Shown here: positions 34,917 to 48,500 of the stretch, piece by piece
How the letters are laid out: every line of letters begins with the position of its first letter
Position numbering within the stretch: the stretch's first letter is position 1
Assembly (NCBI GenBank): GCA_947095535.1
Contig: OX352774.1
Location: forward strand, 220,770,965-220,834,964
DNA from: Poecilobothrus nobilitatus
Taxonomy: Eukaryota > Arthropoda > Insecta > Diptera > Dolichopodidae
Reading direction: 5' to 3'
Length of the DNA: 64,000 nucleotides
Notes under the pieces: generated by a model
Told to the model about the DNA's origin: nothing
Databases searched by the model: none
What the model saw: only the letters and a program-made list of their open reading frames with translations
Position numbers and translations under genes: made by a program

Positions 34917-36606
34917 ACGAGGAAGAGTGCAGTAGAGTAGACTGTGTCAACTCTGGGATACCCGTATGAACGTAATATATCCTGTTTCTATAAAACTTGA
35001 TCATCTTTTAAAAACATTCAGATGTTTTAGTACCGAACTACAGAGATATATTTATGTAAATTGTGGAGTTGTATGATAGCTACCCGAATCTATTGCGCCT
35101 AGCTTCATTAAGTTCCAAGAAATGCAAAAAGCCTCAATCGGCTGCTTTAGGCCATTCAAATTTTACAAAATTTTTTGGCATGCAACTCGACACTTTTTCA
35201 CTAAATTTCAGATAGCTAGCTTCAATAGACACTGAGTTATTTTCATTTAAAAAGAGAAGTTGTATGGCAACCATCCGAACCTGTCATATCATCACAACCA
35301 AATTTTACAGAAGTTGTTGCCATAAAACTCGATCATCATTTGCAAAATTTCAGATACCTAGATTGAATAGACACTGGGTTATTTCCATTTAAAGAAAGAA
35401 GTTGTATGGCAGCTATCCGAACCCGTCGCACCACCACAACCAAATTTTACAAAAGTTGTTGCCATAAAACTTGATCATCATTTGCAAAATTTCAGACGCC
35501 TAGCTTCATTAGGTTCCAAGAGGTGCAAGAAGTCTGAACCGGCTGCTCTAGACCAACCAAATTTTACAAAAGTTTTTGGCATGCAACTCGACACTTTTTC
35601 ACTAAATTTCAGATAGCTAGCTTCAATAGACACTGAGTTATTTTCATTTAAAAAGAGAAGTTGTATGGCAACCATCCGAACCTGTCATATCATCACAACC
35701 AAATTATACAGAAGTTGTTGCCATAAAACTTGATCATCATTTGCAAGATTTCAGACGCCTAGCTTCATTAGATTCCAAGAGGTGCAAGAAGCCTGAACCG
35801 GCTGCTCTAGACCAACCAAATTTTACAAAAGTTGTTGGCATGTAACTCGACACCTCTTTACTAAATTTCAGATTCCTAGCTTCAATAAACACCGAGTTAT
35901 TCTCATTTAAACGAAGAAGTTGTATGGCAGCTACCCGAACCCGCCGCACCACCACAACCAAATTTTACAAAAGTTGTTGCCATAAAACTTGATCATCATT
36001 TGCAAAATTTCAGACGCCTAGCTTCATTAGGTTCCAAGAGGTGCAAGAAGTCTGAACCGGCTGCTCTAGACCAACCAAATTTTACAAAAGTTGTTGGCAT
36101 GTAACTCGACACCTCTTTACTAAATTTCAGATTCCTAGCTTCAATAAACACTGAGTTATTCTCATTTAAACGGAGAAGTTGTATGGCAGCTACCCGAACC
36201 CGCTGCACCAGCACAACCAAATTTTACAGAAGGTGTTGCCATAAAACTTGATCATCATTTGCAAAATTTCAGAAACCTAGCTTGAATAGATACTGAGTTA
36301 TTTCTATATAAAGATAGAAGTTGTATGGCAGTTGTCGAACCCGCCGACCGAAAATGTTGGATTTAAATAGCAAAACTAACAATTTTGTAAAAGTGACGTA
36401 AAAAAAATTTCAGCCCCCTAGCTCCTTTATTTTTTGAGTTATCGTGCGGGCGGACGGACGGACGGACGTACATGGCTTAATCGACTCAGAATTCGATTCT
36501 GAGCTGATCCATACCTTTGACACTATATCTAGCTCGACTCCTTTAAGGTGTCACAAACGTAATGGTAAATTTATTATACCCTTGAACATAGTTCATACGG
36601 GTATAA
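34917..36606 (+). repeat. Family B repeat, expanded full-length copy
   Basis: Begins CGAGGAAGAGTGCAGTAGAG. The 13-bp end TACCCGTATGAAC at 34959-34971 is exactly inverted at 36591-36603. Same end structures as 14550-15310 and highly similar to it, but about 0.9 kb longer because of tandem expansion of the central module (next entry). A (GGAC)n array lies at 36450-36468, then GTACATGGCTTAATCGACTC and AGCTCGACTCC. No transposase. Low divergence between the two copies suggests recent activity or conversion. Confidence 0.92.
35461..36237 (+). repeat. Tandem array, three units of 259 bp
   Basis: The landmark GCCATAAAACTTGATCATCA starts at 35461, 35720, 35979 and again at 36238, an exact 259-bp period. 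Each unit is two diverged halves (about 118 and 141 bp), both with AAATTTCAG..CCTAGCTTCA and CAACCAAATTTTACA. An earlier half-unit starts at 35320, 141 bp before. The minus strand of each unit holds an open frame of 66-75 codons (35478-35675, 35737-35961, 35996-36220). Confidence 0.93.
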
Positions 36607-36609
36607 TTA

Positions 36610-37090
36610 TTTCAAAAATATTAAAGAAAATTTTATTAAAGTTGTCTTCAAATATTAACAAGAAACATGAAAGTTAACTTTATTTTCTTTGTTATTATAA
36701 TTATTAGTATCTATCTAGTATAATTTAGAACATATTTTCTTTCTAAAACTAAGTGCATATGTGAGAACAAAATGGTAGAGTTGAGACAAATATTTCAGTC
36801 GAGCAATCTACATGCTATCTGAACACTTCGTTAAAGCTTTACTGTAGAGCTAACTGGATTTACTCTACAAGAGATTTTTTGTTAAATATTTTTTTACCAT
36901 GTAAACACTTTCACGTAAAGAAGTTTTTGTCAATATACGATGAATGATTTGAAAATTATAAAATTAAATTATATAATCTGAGTTTGTTTTGAAGTAGAAT
37001 AGTGGACTTTTCTTTCCTTTAGGTCCCGCATCCGATTGCCTCAACATTTTACATAACGGTACCCAGTTAGGTAATATATATTTCATATAA
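36610..37090. other. Foldback flank, no gene seen
   Basis: AT-rich sequence containing ACTGTAGAGC, ACTCTACAAGAGA and ACCATGTAAACA. Similar motifs recur at 37890-38075 (CTACTGTAGAG, ACCATGTAAACA, CTCTCTTGTAACTGG), so this is probably an eroded outer part of the foldback. Confidence 0.4.
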
Positions 37091-37802
37091 CATGATTTTG
37101 ATCGCCAAGGTCATGTAAAGTTATATATATTATTAAAATAAAAGTTATTATTTTAAATTTTTTCTAACATTTTGAATTATTTTACTTAAACCGTTATATT
37201 TTCCCTCTAAAATAATATGCAGGAACGTTTTTAAACTACGTTATAGAGCATGATACTGTCTTTAATATACATCTTGTTTCATCTTAATCGGTGGTACCAT
37301 TTCTGAGATTCTGGTATAAAATAAAATTTTTCTTCAGAGTTTTTCTAGCAACCACTTTGAAAATTATCAAAGACAGCAGGGTTGTTTACAAACCTATCTT
37401 TTGGGACTATATAGATCTAAGAATTTTTGAGATATTTATCGTTATTCAAGCATTTAAAGGAATTGATGTGAAAAAACCTTTCTAACAATATAAATATAAT
37501 AAAGGGTCTCTTTGAAAATTTTCAAAGTATAGTGGTTTATAGATACTCTGAAGAAAACTTTTATTTTATATACCAAAATTTTAACTTTGAACTATAATAT
37601 CCGAGAAATGGTAGCACCGATTAAGATGAAACAAGGTGTATATTAACGGTGTATTATTAAATTCTACAATATTATAGAAAATAGGTTTCTGTGCTCGTCC
37701 ACAAACGAAAATATAACAATTTAAGTAAAATATTACAAAATATTAGGAAAATATCAAAATAATCAATTTATCCTTTAAATGACCTTGCCGGTCAAAATCA
37801 TT
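37091..37802. repeat. Large foldback / inverted repeat, about 290-bp arms
   Basis: The left arm 37091-37374 is the imperfect reverse complement of the right arm 37505-37802, around a loop of about 130 bp. Matching blocks from outside inward are ATTTTGATCGCCAAGGTCAT with TGACCTTGCCGGTCAAAATC, ATTTTACTTAAACCGTTATA, TTGTTTCATCTTAATCGGTG, TACCATTTCT, TTCTTCAGAGT, and CACTTTGAAAATTATCAAAG with CTTTGAAAATTTTCAAAG. Middle portions are weaker. The small frame at 37291-37485 is a by-product. Either a foldback transposon or an inverted duplication. Confidence 0.88.
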
Positions 37803-38960
37803 TTCTATAAAAACCAATTTATTTTTAAAAAAACTGCTTACAATAAAATACTCTTTTTTCAATGCAATTTTATTTATTGCTCTAAAAGGAATCTACTGTA
37901 GAGAAAAAATATGTAGACCATGTAAACAATCGCTACAGAGAAAAATCGACAGCTCTATGACAAATTTTTAACAAAGGTTTTTATAGAGTGAATTTTCTGT
38001 AGTGTTACACTCTCGTGTAAATATATTTAGAAGAAACTTTTGTTTCTGTAGATATCTACCTAATGTAGTCTCTCTTGTAACTGGAGGTAGACTTTTGAGT
38101 ACATAACCATTCAATATTAGTAGGCACAACTAGAACTCACTGAAGACATAAAGTTCTAAAAAAAAACTTATTCCTTTTAATCGTAAAAATTCCAACAGAG
38201 CTTATCACTCTCTTTTTGATATTGAAACACTATCTTTATTTGCTAATAAGTTACCGACTTTCTAATTACAATAACATAGAAATATTTTATACTAACAGGA
38301 ACTAGCAGTCACTTTTGTTCGTTAATGTTAGTAAATAGTTTGTATTTTTTAGGGATAAATAATTTTTAAAGTTTTCTTTTTAATTCTTTAATACACCTTT
38401 TTTTAATTACGGATAATTCAAGATTAGTTTTTTCATTTTGTCTAAAAACTATGAAAAATAAATATACAAATAGAATAACGGAAAATATTATATTAATTAT
38501 TTTCAAGGATCTGAAAAGCGTGATTTACATTTGAATGATATATTTGGTTTTTTAATTACCTTTCAAATAGATCAGTATCTTTTATTTGAAATTTTTTTTA
38601 AATAGTATTAAAGATTTAACATTTAGAAGAGATTTTTACAAATCCATTTGTTTTTATTAACTTTATTGATAATAATTCATAAAAAATTTAATATCCTATT
38701 CTAAATACCGACTTTATCTTTAATTACTTAAACTTTCCATGTGTGGAATAAATAAAATCACGGGATATCTAAGAAGTAATAAAATGGAAGTTTTTTTTTA
38801 TTTTAATTGTCTTTTTTAAGCCTACAAAGCTTACATAATATTTATTATGTTACTTGGTTAATTTAAGTAAAATAATATATGAAATTATAATATAGCATTC
38901 GACAATAAATGTATCATGCCAAAAGTTTGACATAGTTTCGTTTCCAAAAAAAAAAAAGAA
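37803..38960. other. Foldback outer flank, then AT-rich spacer
   Basis: To about 38100 it carries the CTACTGTAGAG / TCTCTTGTAACTGG motifs noted for the left flank. Beyond that it is AT-rich without a supported feature. Confidence 0.4.
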
Positions 38961-38964
38961 AGAA

Positions 38965-39215
38965 AGTAGGATAGCAAGAGTTAGTTAGCTATGTCAACTC
39001 TAAGATACACACACACGAATATAACACATTTGTTTAAAAATTAAATGCTAAACTATTCAATGTTAACGTACGAGTGGACTAACGGCCACATATAACCTAC
39101 GGATTTCAACTCAAAATTTAACCGTAAGTAAAAGTTTCCATATCTATCTCATCTTATTTTCAGTGTCGCAAACCTAATGGCAAATTTATTACAGATATCC
39201 TTAAAAATACGTTTG
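38965..39215 (+). repeat. Family B repeat, degenerate internally deleted copy
   Basis: Starts near AGGATAGCAAGAGTTAG and GCTATGTCAACTCTAAGATA (compare GTCAACTCTGGGATACCCG) and ends GTGTCGCAAACCTAATGGCA, AATTTATTACAGATATCC (compare GTGTCACAAACGTAATGGTA, AATTTATTATACCC). The (GGAC)n block and all modules are missing. Confidence 0.65.
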
Positions 39216-39219
39216 TAAT

Positions 39220-42155
39220 AAAGTAAATAGTAAAAGAAATACAATAGCAAAAAAAAAAAAAAATTTTATTTTTAATTTTATATAATATTTCCTTTTTAGA
39301 TTAAACCATTATTTGCCTGCCTGTCTTTACCTTCAATAATATAACAATTTCAATATGATGAAAAGATGATGATGTTTTTTCCCTATACTAACAAAAAAAA
39401 TTCATTCTCATGAAGTTTATACTTAAGATCGATAATTCTATTAAATCTGGCATTTAGATTGGGAAAATCAATAGTATTATATTATTGAAGAGCTGACAAA
39501 AAAAAGTATATAGGAAAAAAAAAAACATTAGAAAAATCTAACTTTTTACAATGGAAAATTTAACTTTTCTTATGTTTTTCTTTTTTGAAAATGATAAAAA
39601 GGATTTAATGGGGATTCTGTCTTCTGACAAAATACGTCATAAAAATAAATGTGTGTGTGTGTGTGTGTGTGTTTGTGTTTGTGTTTGTGAAACTTAAAAC
39701 TTATTTTATTAGTTTTAAGGACATTTTTATTTGAAGTTAAAAATCGATATTATGTATGTATATATATAAAATAGTTATCAGAATGATAGGGAATATGTCA
39801 ATAGGATCAAAAACAAGGACAATTTTAACAACATAAAACAAAATCATTAAAATCATACGATTACAAATAAGTTAGAAAATGTTGATATAAATCAAGTAAT
39901 AAAAATTATATCTACAATATAAAAATAAAAATAGAAATATAAAAATCATGAACAAATAAATAAATAATTGGTTTTTATTTAATCTGTAGATTCAAAGAAA
40001 AATTTCTTAATTTTTTCACAAAAAAAAAAAAATAAAAAAATTTAGAAAGAAAATTTTAGAAAAACTGACATGTCTGAGATATTTTCAAATGTCTGAAATT
40101 CTCTTATTAACTTTATCAGTTATTATCACTGTCCTTATTTCAATTTAGCTTTGTCATTTTAATCTTCTTATTATCAGAAGGCACAAAAATAAAAATAAAA
40201 AAAAAAAATCACACCGTCTTTTTGAAATTTAGAAAATCTTAATTAAGCTTCTTAAGTAATATCGTAAAACAAAAGAACGAAATTCGTTTTTTTTTTTTTT
40301 TTTTAATGGAAATTCTATGTTATATGCTTATATGCTTATTTATTTACTTATTTATTATTAAAACAATTTTGAAAATATTTTTTTTTAGGTACCTATAGTA
40401 TATTATTACCTATTGGATATTATTTCACCTCAAAACATTTTATGTTGTAGAGTACACTTTTAACTACATCATATTATAATACACATAGGTATATATAAAA
40501 ATGTTATAATAATTGTTACCATTAAAAAATTAAAAATTTCAATTAAGACAAAAATTTTCTCAAAAGAAAATTTATTATATAATAATTATCATTTTTTTTT
40601 TGGGATTTTGAAAACCATTTATTTTTACTTTTAAATTCCATAATAAATATTTTTATATATGTATGTACTCGTATAATTGAATCTTAAAAATATCATTAGA
40701 AAATATAATAAAGAGAAAAGATTAAATAAAAAAAAACAAAAAAAAAAAAAAAACATAATAATTAAAATTTTATTACTTTAATTTCACAAAAACATTTCAA
40801 TTTTATACATTTTTATAATACCATTATAATCAATATCATCATTATCATCAACAATTTAATCATAATAATGATCATAAAATTTCAATTATTTTTATTCTCT
40901 TTAAAAGTATATGAAATTTGATTTTTATTGAAAATTATTTTTAATAGAAAAATAAATTTTTTTTTTTGTGAAAATAAAGAAAATTATAGTAAATTATTAT
41001 GATTATATTTATACTTACTAATTTTCCTTTTTTTCATCTTTCTTAAATGTACTTATAACTTAAGATACATGTATATAACCATCTTATAAATTTCTAAGTA
41101 TACATATATATATATGTATTATACAATATACATATACATATATTTTTTGAAATAAAATAGTTTTAGTATCATCATCACTTTTTATAATATAATACACCGA
41201 TAGACCAAGAACTGTTCGTATATTATACGCTGTTATATACTAAATAACATAATATTATTATGTAAAATCAAGGATTTTTACAGTTTACATATTTTCAAAA
41301 TAACGAAAATTTCCTGTGAAAAAAATGATGAAAAATTATGAAAAGTTTGTTCAATTTAAAAGTTACAGCTGGTGTCCAAAATTAAAAAGTTATCAATTGT
41401 TAACCTTTAATTTACCTGTCAAACAATGGTGGAATATAAAAAAAAGAAAATTCTAAAGTATCTTTTCTTTGGAATTTTCAGCTTTTCTTTCATATTTCAT
41501 GTAAAGTATGCATTCCTGAAAAGATGTTAAACATTTCAAATAGCGTTTAGAGTGTGAAATTTTGGTTTCACTAAAAATGAATTTAATTATGAAATTTTAA
41601 GTATTGCAAATTAAATTTTTGTTTTTAGATATTTCCTATTTAAGATATTTTTGTATCTTTTGGTATTATCACATTGAAAAACTAGACAGAATACTGTAGA
41701 ATTTGAGTTATGTTCTGTTGCATTTGGAAGGTTTTTTTTTTGAGGGGCTGTATACAAAATGATAAAGCTGTAATGTTATCAATGCTCTAATAATGAAGAG
41801 ATAAACAATATTTTCCAGGATTTGGTTACTAACATACAGCTACTAAATTAACAGATATGATGTTTAAGAGTTGCAAAACAGATATTATAATTAAAATACA
41901 AACATATAACAATTTACTTTATAGCATTTTTTTCCCTTTGCATCATATGACGTTTTTATAATATTATCATTAAATACGCCTATATATATGTCACTTATTT
42001 AAAGTAAATTTTCGAAAATAAAAAACTTTTAGTCCTGCGTTTGAAATCTATTTTACCTTTTAAAGATTGATTTAAGGATACTTTTTAACTGAGTTTACTT
42101 TTTAAATGAATTAAAATTGGTTTGAATACCACAATATAATATTATATAAGCAATA
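39220..42155. other. AT-rich stretch with a (GT)n run, no gene seen
   Basis: A (GT)n microsatellite grading into (GTTTGT)n lies at 39650-39690. The rest is AT-rich, with a GAGGGGCTGTA string at 41742 that could be a family A scrap. No gene supported. Confidence 0.45.
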
Positions 42156-42159
42156 TATA

Positions 42160-42560
42160 AGCTACCCGAACCTTTTGCGTCAACATAACCTAATTTTACA
42201 GAAGTTGTTTTTATGCAACTTGATATCTTTTCACAAAATTTCAGATTCCTAGCTTCAATACGAATTGAGTTATTTACATATTAAGAAACAAGTTGTATGT
42301 CAGCTACTTAAACCTGCCGGTCAAACTTGCTGCATTTAAATGCCGAAACTAATAATTTCAAAAGATACGTGATAAATATTTCTTAGCTACTTTTTTTGGA
42401 GTTATAATGCGGAAGAGTGAACAGACGTACTTGGCTTAATCAACTTAGAATTAAATTCTCATCCGATATATACACTTGAGTTCATTTCTAACTCGGTTTC
42501 TTTGAAATGTCATAAACATAACGGCAAATTTATGTTTGCACGTACGTTCGTACGAGTATA
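42160..42560 (+). repeat. Family B repeat, diverged right part
   Basis: GCTACCCGAACCTTTTGCGT, CAGATTCCTAGCTTCAATAC, AACAAGTTGTATGTCAGC, GTACTTGGCTTAATCAAC and GTACGAGTATAAAA follow the family B order. Where other copies have (GGAC)n there is only GGAAGAGTGAACAGACG, so this copy predates or has lost the tetranucleotide expansion. Confidence 0.78.
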
Positions 42561-42564
42561 AAAA

Positions 42565-45500
42565 ATTTAAAGTTATACAATTTTTAAAAAATATTTGAAA
42601 TGTGATAAAAATTATGCAGAAGTTGATTAAGAAGTTAGATTAATTCATAAAATTTTGTACACTAATTATTATTTAAAGTCTAACAACTACAAAATCTACA
42701 TAATCCACTAATTAAACTCAGGACTACAGAAATTTTAACAGACTTTTAAAAGTAAATTTAGTTTTGGAACATTGTTCATATAATAAATAATGTTAAATTT
42801 GTGGCCAAACAAAAATAATATTTATAGTTAAATTTAGTATGGTTTTCACTTTCCATAAAAATTATTCTAAACAGAATTTTCTCGGTTGTTTTATTCGGTG
42901 TGTGCAATATTTTTGGTCTATCTGTATGCACAATATTAGATATTATATATGAAATTTTTATATACCTACGATAATCTTACCAACTAACTGAATTTTTCGT
43001 ATAACTTATATTAAAAACAAACATTTAAATCTAAGTAAAATAATAGAACTAAGTAATAAGATATATAGTTTTATAAGAGAGATACAGGGATAGGGACAAA
43101 TAGTTGTCCTGCAATTTATTTTTAACATTAAAGTCACTCATTAATTTTATGGCGAATACGCTTTTTAATACCTAACTGCTTCAAGTCTTTAAATTTATAA
43201 AAATAATCCAATAAACAAAGCAAACATTTTTATTAAGGATATATAAGGATTCGAAGGTATTAATTATATAATGGTTTTTTTATATAAGAATTTTGTTAGA
43301 GAAAAGATTAAATAAATATTAATATAAATAGGAATAGGAATAGGAATTTTTTTCAAACTCCTTTAGAAGTATTCGAATTTAATTGATGATTTATTGAATT
43401 AAATTGAATTTTATTACAATTAAATTATTTGAAAACCCCACTCTGTACGAAATATCTTATCTTATAGACTCGAAAAAGACAATATATAGTTACACTTAAC
43501 ATGATACAAAATTATAATTATTCAATTAACTTTTACAGTTATTATATGAGGATTATATAAGGATGTTTCAACAAAAATAAAAAAAAATCTTCAATATTAA
43601 GTTAATTTTTATCATGTTTGTCATTTTAAAAATTTTAAATTTGTTGAAATAAAGAAAATAAAATATTTGAATACCTTGAAGATGTACTAAAGTATCTTGA
43701 AGTGGTACACTAAAATATTCTAAATTCCAACAAAGTATAACAAAAATTTTAATAGAACATATGAATATCTTTAATATGTAATAGTCTTAGAATGAATTCA
43801 AGTATACTTTATAAATATTACCTTTTTCTTTTTTGATTTTTTTAATATTTATATGATGTTTTATGACAATGTATACAATACGATGTTTGGAATTTCTTGA
43901 AAATATTCTCTGAAAAGGAAAGAAAAATTTTGCAAATGTATAAAAATACAATACCTATATACCATTTTAATAGAAAATCTATGAAAAAATAAAATAAAAT
44001 AAAACACATACAAACACTAAGGAAATTTCAATAGTAAAAGAAATAGAAAAGAAATAAAATAATTTGTGTGTTTAGAAGATATTGTGAAAGATGACATATA
44101 ACAAACTTACAATTAAAGATGTAACTATGAAAAACTATATGAAAATTTTGTAATTTAATATTTTCGTTATACGATAAATTCTATATTATAATATAGAACT
44201 ACTGTGTATGCCTTTATAGAAAATTATAAGGAATTTTGTCTGGATAAACATAATTATGAGATTCGTCCTTTTTTTGTTATTCTAAGTTATGTTTGAAATT
44301 ATTTGGAAAAGTTGAGTTTTGTTATGTAAATACTCTTATACCTATGCTATAGTAAAATATTTCATATTATATTACTTTTCATACCATTCTGATTATTTAT
44401 TATATACCTAGTTATAGAAGATAAAGTTTTATGTTTACAAAAACAAAAAAAGGTTTTAAATATTCTTCTTAGTTAAAAAAAACAACACTATCTGCAATGA
44501 TTTAAAGATCAGATTACATTATTATTGTGCAAAAAAAAAAAAAAAAGTTTGTTTTTCGGGTCTAAGTTATAGAATATCGTAAAATTTATCTTTATGATAA
44601 AAATCGTGATGAAAATGTTTTTATCTTATATATTTTCATTATTAAGAAATTTAACCCTATAAAAGTTTTAAACAATGAAACCACAAGATCGCATAAACAT
44701 TAATATATCTTTATTATGATTTTTGAAATTCACAATCTGTTCCCGAACACACTAAATTTATAACTCTACAATCTATAGAACTAAATTTAGAATAATATAA
44801 TTCAGAAAAAATGAAGAAAAACATATGTTATATAGATACATATTACATATATACATATATATGTATATTGTATATATGTAAATAATAAGATTAAAGAAAT
44901 TGAATTAAAGAACAACAGATTTTCTTTATATTTTACTTTTCTTTTCGTCATACAAAAAATATACCTACTGAAATTTCTTTTAAAACTGAGGTTAAATATT
45001 TTCTTTTCATTTCCACACATTTTTTTCTTGTTTTTGCTATTCCTTTTTTGCTTTACTGTATGCTTTTTTAACATGTGCTTTAAAAACACGCGAAAGATAT
45101 TCAAAAAATTTTCACCCGGAAGTAAAATACACCATCTATACTGAATTGAATAATAGTTTTTATTTTTTTTTTTGTTTTTTAACAGGATATAAGAGACTGA
45201 TATTGGTTTTTATATCCTTGTTATATTTTAAAATATACCGCCAGGCAACAACAAACATTAATAGAATCAGTATCAACAAAAGTATTTAAAGTACTTATTT
45301 TGTTTTACATTTCGTTTTAAAATGAAAAGCGATTTTCTAACAAACAAAAAAAAAAAATGTACTAAATTTAATACACATCGGGTTACGAAACAGCATGAAG
45401 TCGTCCTTGCTTAAGGGTTTCAGAAAAAAATAAAAAATAAAATGGATTTGGGTTTTAGTTTTAAATTTACAACGTTGTTGTTTTACTTTTTTTTTTTTTT

Positions 45501-48500
45501 TGTATTTCTGAGGGTGCAGAAATAAATTTTTTTTTTTTGCGTTTTTCCATATTTTATTTTTGTTGTTGCATATTAACCATAAGTAATTTCAAATGTTTTA
45601 GTGATTTCTTAAAAAGGCACTGCTGCCAAATTTATAACGGATTCATTATATTCAGAAAATAACAAAAAATGTTTTATGTGACAAGGACTCGTTATACGCA
45701 AACCTAAACCAAAACAAAAAAAAAAACAAATTTAGTACAAAAAGTTTTAAAGCCTGGAAGAAAGACAAGGGTCGTTAATCTTTTCTATTATATTTATATG
45801 GATTTTCATTTATAAAAAAAAACAAAAAAAAAATTTTTGTTACACGCAATAAACTTGCAAATGAAGCAGAAAATATATTGCATACTTCTGGGTGGCACTA
45901 GTTTGTTTACATTTTCTTTTATTTTTTACTTGTAATTTTTTTTATTTTGGTTTTTCTATTTTGTCTTTGGTTAAAAGGATATTTAAGTGAAGTATTAATT
46001 AAAATGTGTCAAAAACAGTTATATTAGTCAATTTTATCTAAGTCATTTTCAAAAAGCATTTTAAAATGAAAAAGGATAAACCTTTTTAGAGAAAAAAAAA
46101 AAAGTTGATTAATTTTTCCAAAAGGAATTTTTAAGATTTCAAAAAGTTTCAAATTAAAAATAAATTAAAATTTTAGTCGCAAAACCTAAATTACTTTAAG
46201 ATTCAATTATTTTTTATTTTTTTATAAATGCCTTTAATGTATACGGCTATTTCTACGCAAAAGATCATTTAACAGTACAAAATCTGATTCTTAAAAATTT
46301 GCATATGATTTTCCTATCAATATAAAGTAATTTTATTTATTTTTCATTTTCAATAAAAAACAAAAAAATAAAAAACACAAAGTGGAACTGTCAAAACAAA
46401 GAAAACGAAATCTAAACCTAATAAAAGTTAAATTCACAATAGCTCAATAAATTAATTGAATAAACCTTTCAACTTTTGAAAATACATGCATGCCCGTAAA
46501 TTAAACATTTAATTTTCAGAAAAATTCAATTGCCCTGATGAAAAAATCAACCGCTAAAGCTACAACAATACACTGAAATACCTTTCGCAATATATTTTTA
46601 AAAGTATTTTTTCAATTTTTTGTTTTTATTTTTTTTATTATCCTTAACATAACCTTTAACCTAGTTTTTTTTTTAGTTATTTTTTGTATACATATATATG
46701 TATGTATATAATTCATAATATATGTATTGAGTGTAGAAATTTATACATGCATATCATTCAACTTAGACGACAATTTCATGATGTTACCCAGCTCAACAAT
46801 AAATAATGATCAGAACATCATTGTTGATTGGTGGCACAAATAAGAAAAAAACAATCCATACATAATACATCTAAAAACAAACACACATACACTTGCTGAA
46901 ATTGTATATAGATGAGATAAAATGAAAGAAAAAGGAATAAAAAGACCTAAGTCAAACAAATATTTGAAGCATAGAAAAAAAAAAACAGAATATTAAAGAT
47001 AACAAAACAATAAAATAAGGAAGAGATGGAAAAGCCAAATACAATACACTAAAATGTGATATAAAAATAAGAGCAAAGATTACTCACTTGACTTATAGTA
47101 TTGTGTTCTGTTTTCACAAAAATCATACGTTAAAGTCAAAAATACCGAAAATATAATCAAAAAATTTGTTCTTTACACTGCAAAACAGTGCGATATATTT
47201 TTTTTGTTTTGTTCTTCTTTCTTTTTTTGTTTGTTTTTTTTTTTTTTTTTTTTGAGGGATAACATAATTTAAACTTATTTATTTTATTCTCAAATCTCTC
47301 GTTTCTGAATAGAAAGTACTTACTATTATGTAAAAAATCGGGAGTCAAGTATCAGAACTAACAAAATATTTGAATACTGATTTGCCTCTAATCTCGCGAA
47401 AAATAACTCCTTCGTTTATTTTTTCAATATTCTAAAGGTTGAAGGTTCTCAATATATATTTTGTCTTTTTAAATTATCGGTAAACTTTGATTTTAAGATA
47501 TCTGGTACAGTTAAAATAAATATAATACTCCTATTAAAAGATTTTCAAATAGAAAAATAATATAGAAAATAAAATAACAGAATTGCCTATCCGTAGGCCG
47601 CATTCTCATTCATTTTTCTTTCCAATGAAAAGCTTATCATTTTTCGTGTTTCTAATAATTGCTAGCTATTACCTAAATAAATTTAAGGAGACCACTACCA
47701 TGTTTGATAACTTTTTTTCCTATCTAGATTTACTTGCATTTCCTTCTAAGCCTTTCATTCTTTAAAAAAAAACAGTACATCAGCACAAAATGTTTTTTAT
47801 CCTTTTTTTTTTTTTACAAAAATGGTCCGATTCGTTTAGTTAATTTAAAGTGATCTAAATTTATTAAAGACTTTATAATAATTGACTGTAAGTAAGGCGT
47901 ATAAAGTATCTTTTAACAATAATTCTTACCAATCGTGACCATTGCATATTTTATCAGAGTACAAATTTCCATTTATGTTTCCTGGAAAATTATTATTTTC
48001 TTTGCTTTTATACTATTTAGTTTTTAGGTATAAAACTTCAGAAATATCTTCTTTAATTTTCACCAATATTATTATCATCATCATTTTCGGAAATTCTTAT
48101 CATGATCAATATCAAATAACATTGTAATCATGAACCGTTATTTTTGTTTCGAAATTCATCAAACAGGATTTTCGTAATAGATGAAAATGCCATTTATTTT
48201 GTTTCATTTTTATCATTGTCACCCATTGTTAGAAAAATTTGTTAAGAACAAAAAAAACAAAAATTAAATTCTACAGAATCTCGATACTGGTTTTAATGTA
48301 TGGTATGTATATATATACCGTATGTGTTGGGAATACCAAAATAATTTATTGTTATAAAATAGAATAAGGCAAAATAATAAGGGAGAAAAGTAACGTGAAT
48401 CCAAACATAATTTACAATTACGGTGGGAATTATTTTTTTTCTTTTTTTGTGTTTAAAAATAAAAAAAAAAATGATTTTCCCCTAAAATTTTTGTTTAAAA

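Noticed and set aside
39650..39690. (GT)n run as a regulatory element
   Set aside because: Ordinary dinucleotide microsatellite with no supporting context.
41735..41790. GAGGGGCTGTA string as another family A copy
   Set aside because: Only a short match; neighbouring landmarks of the family are missing.
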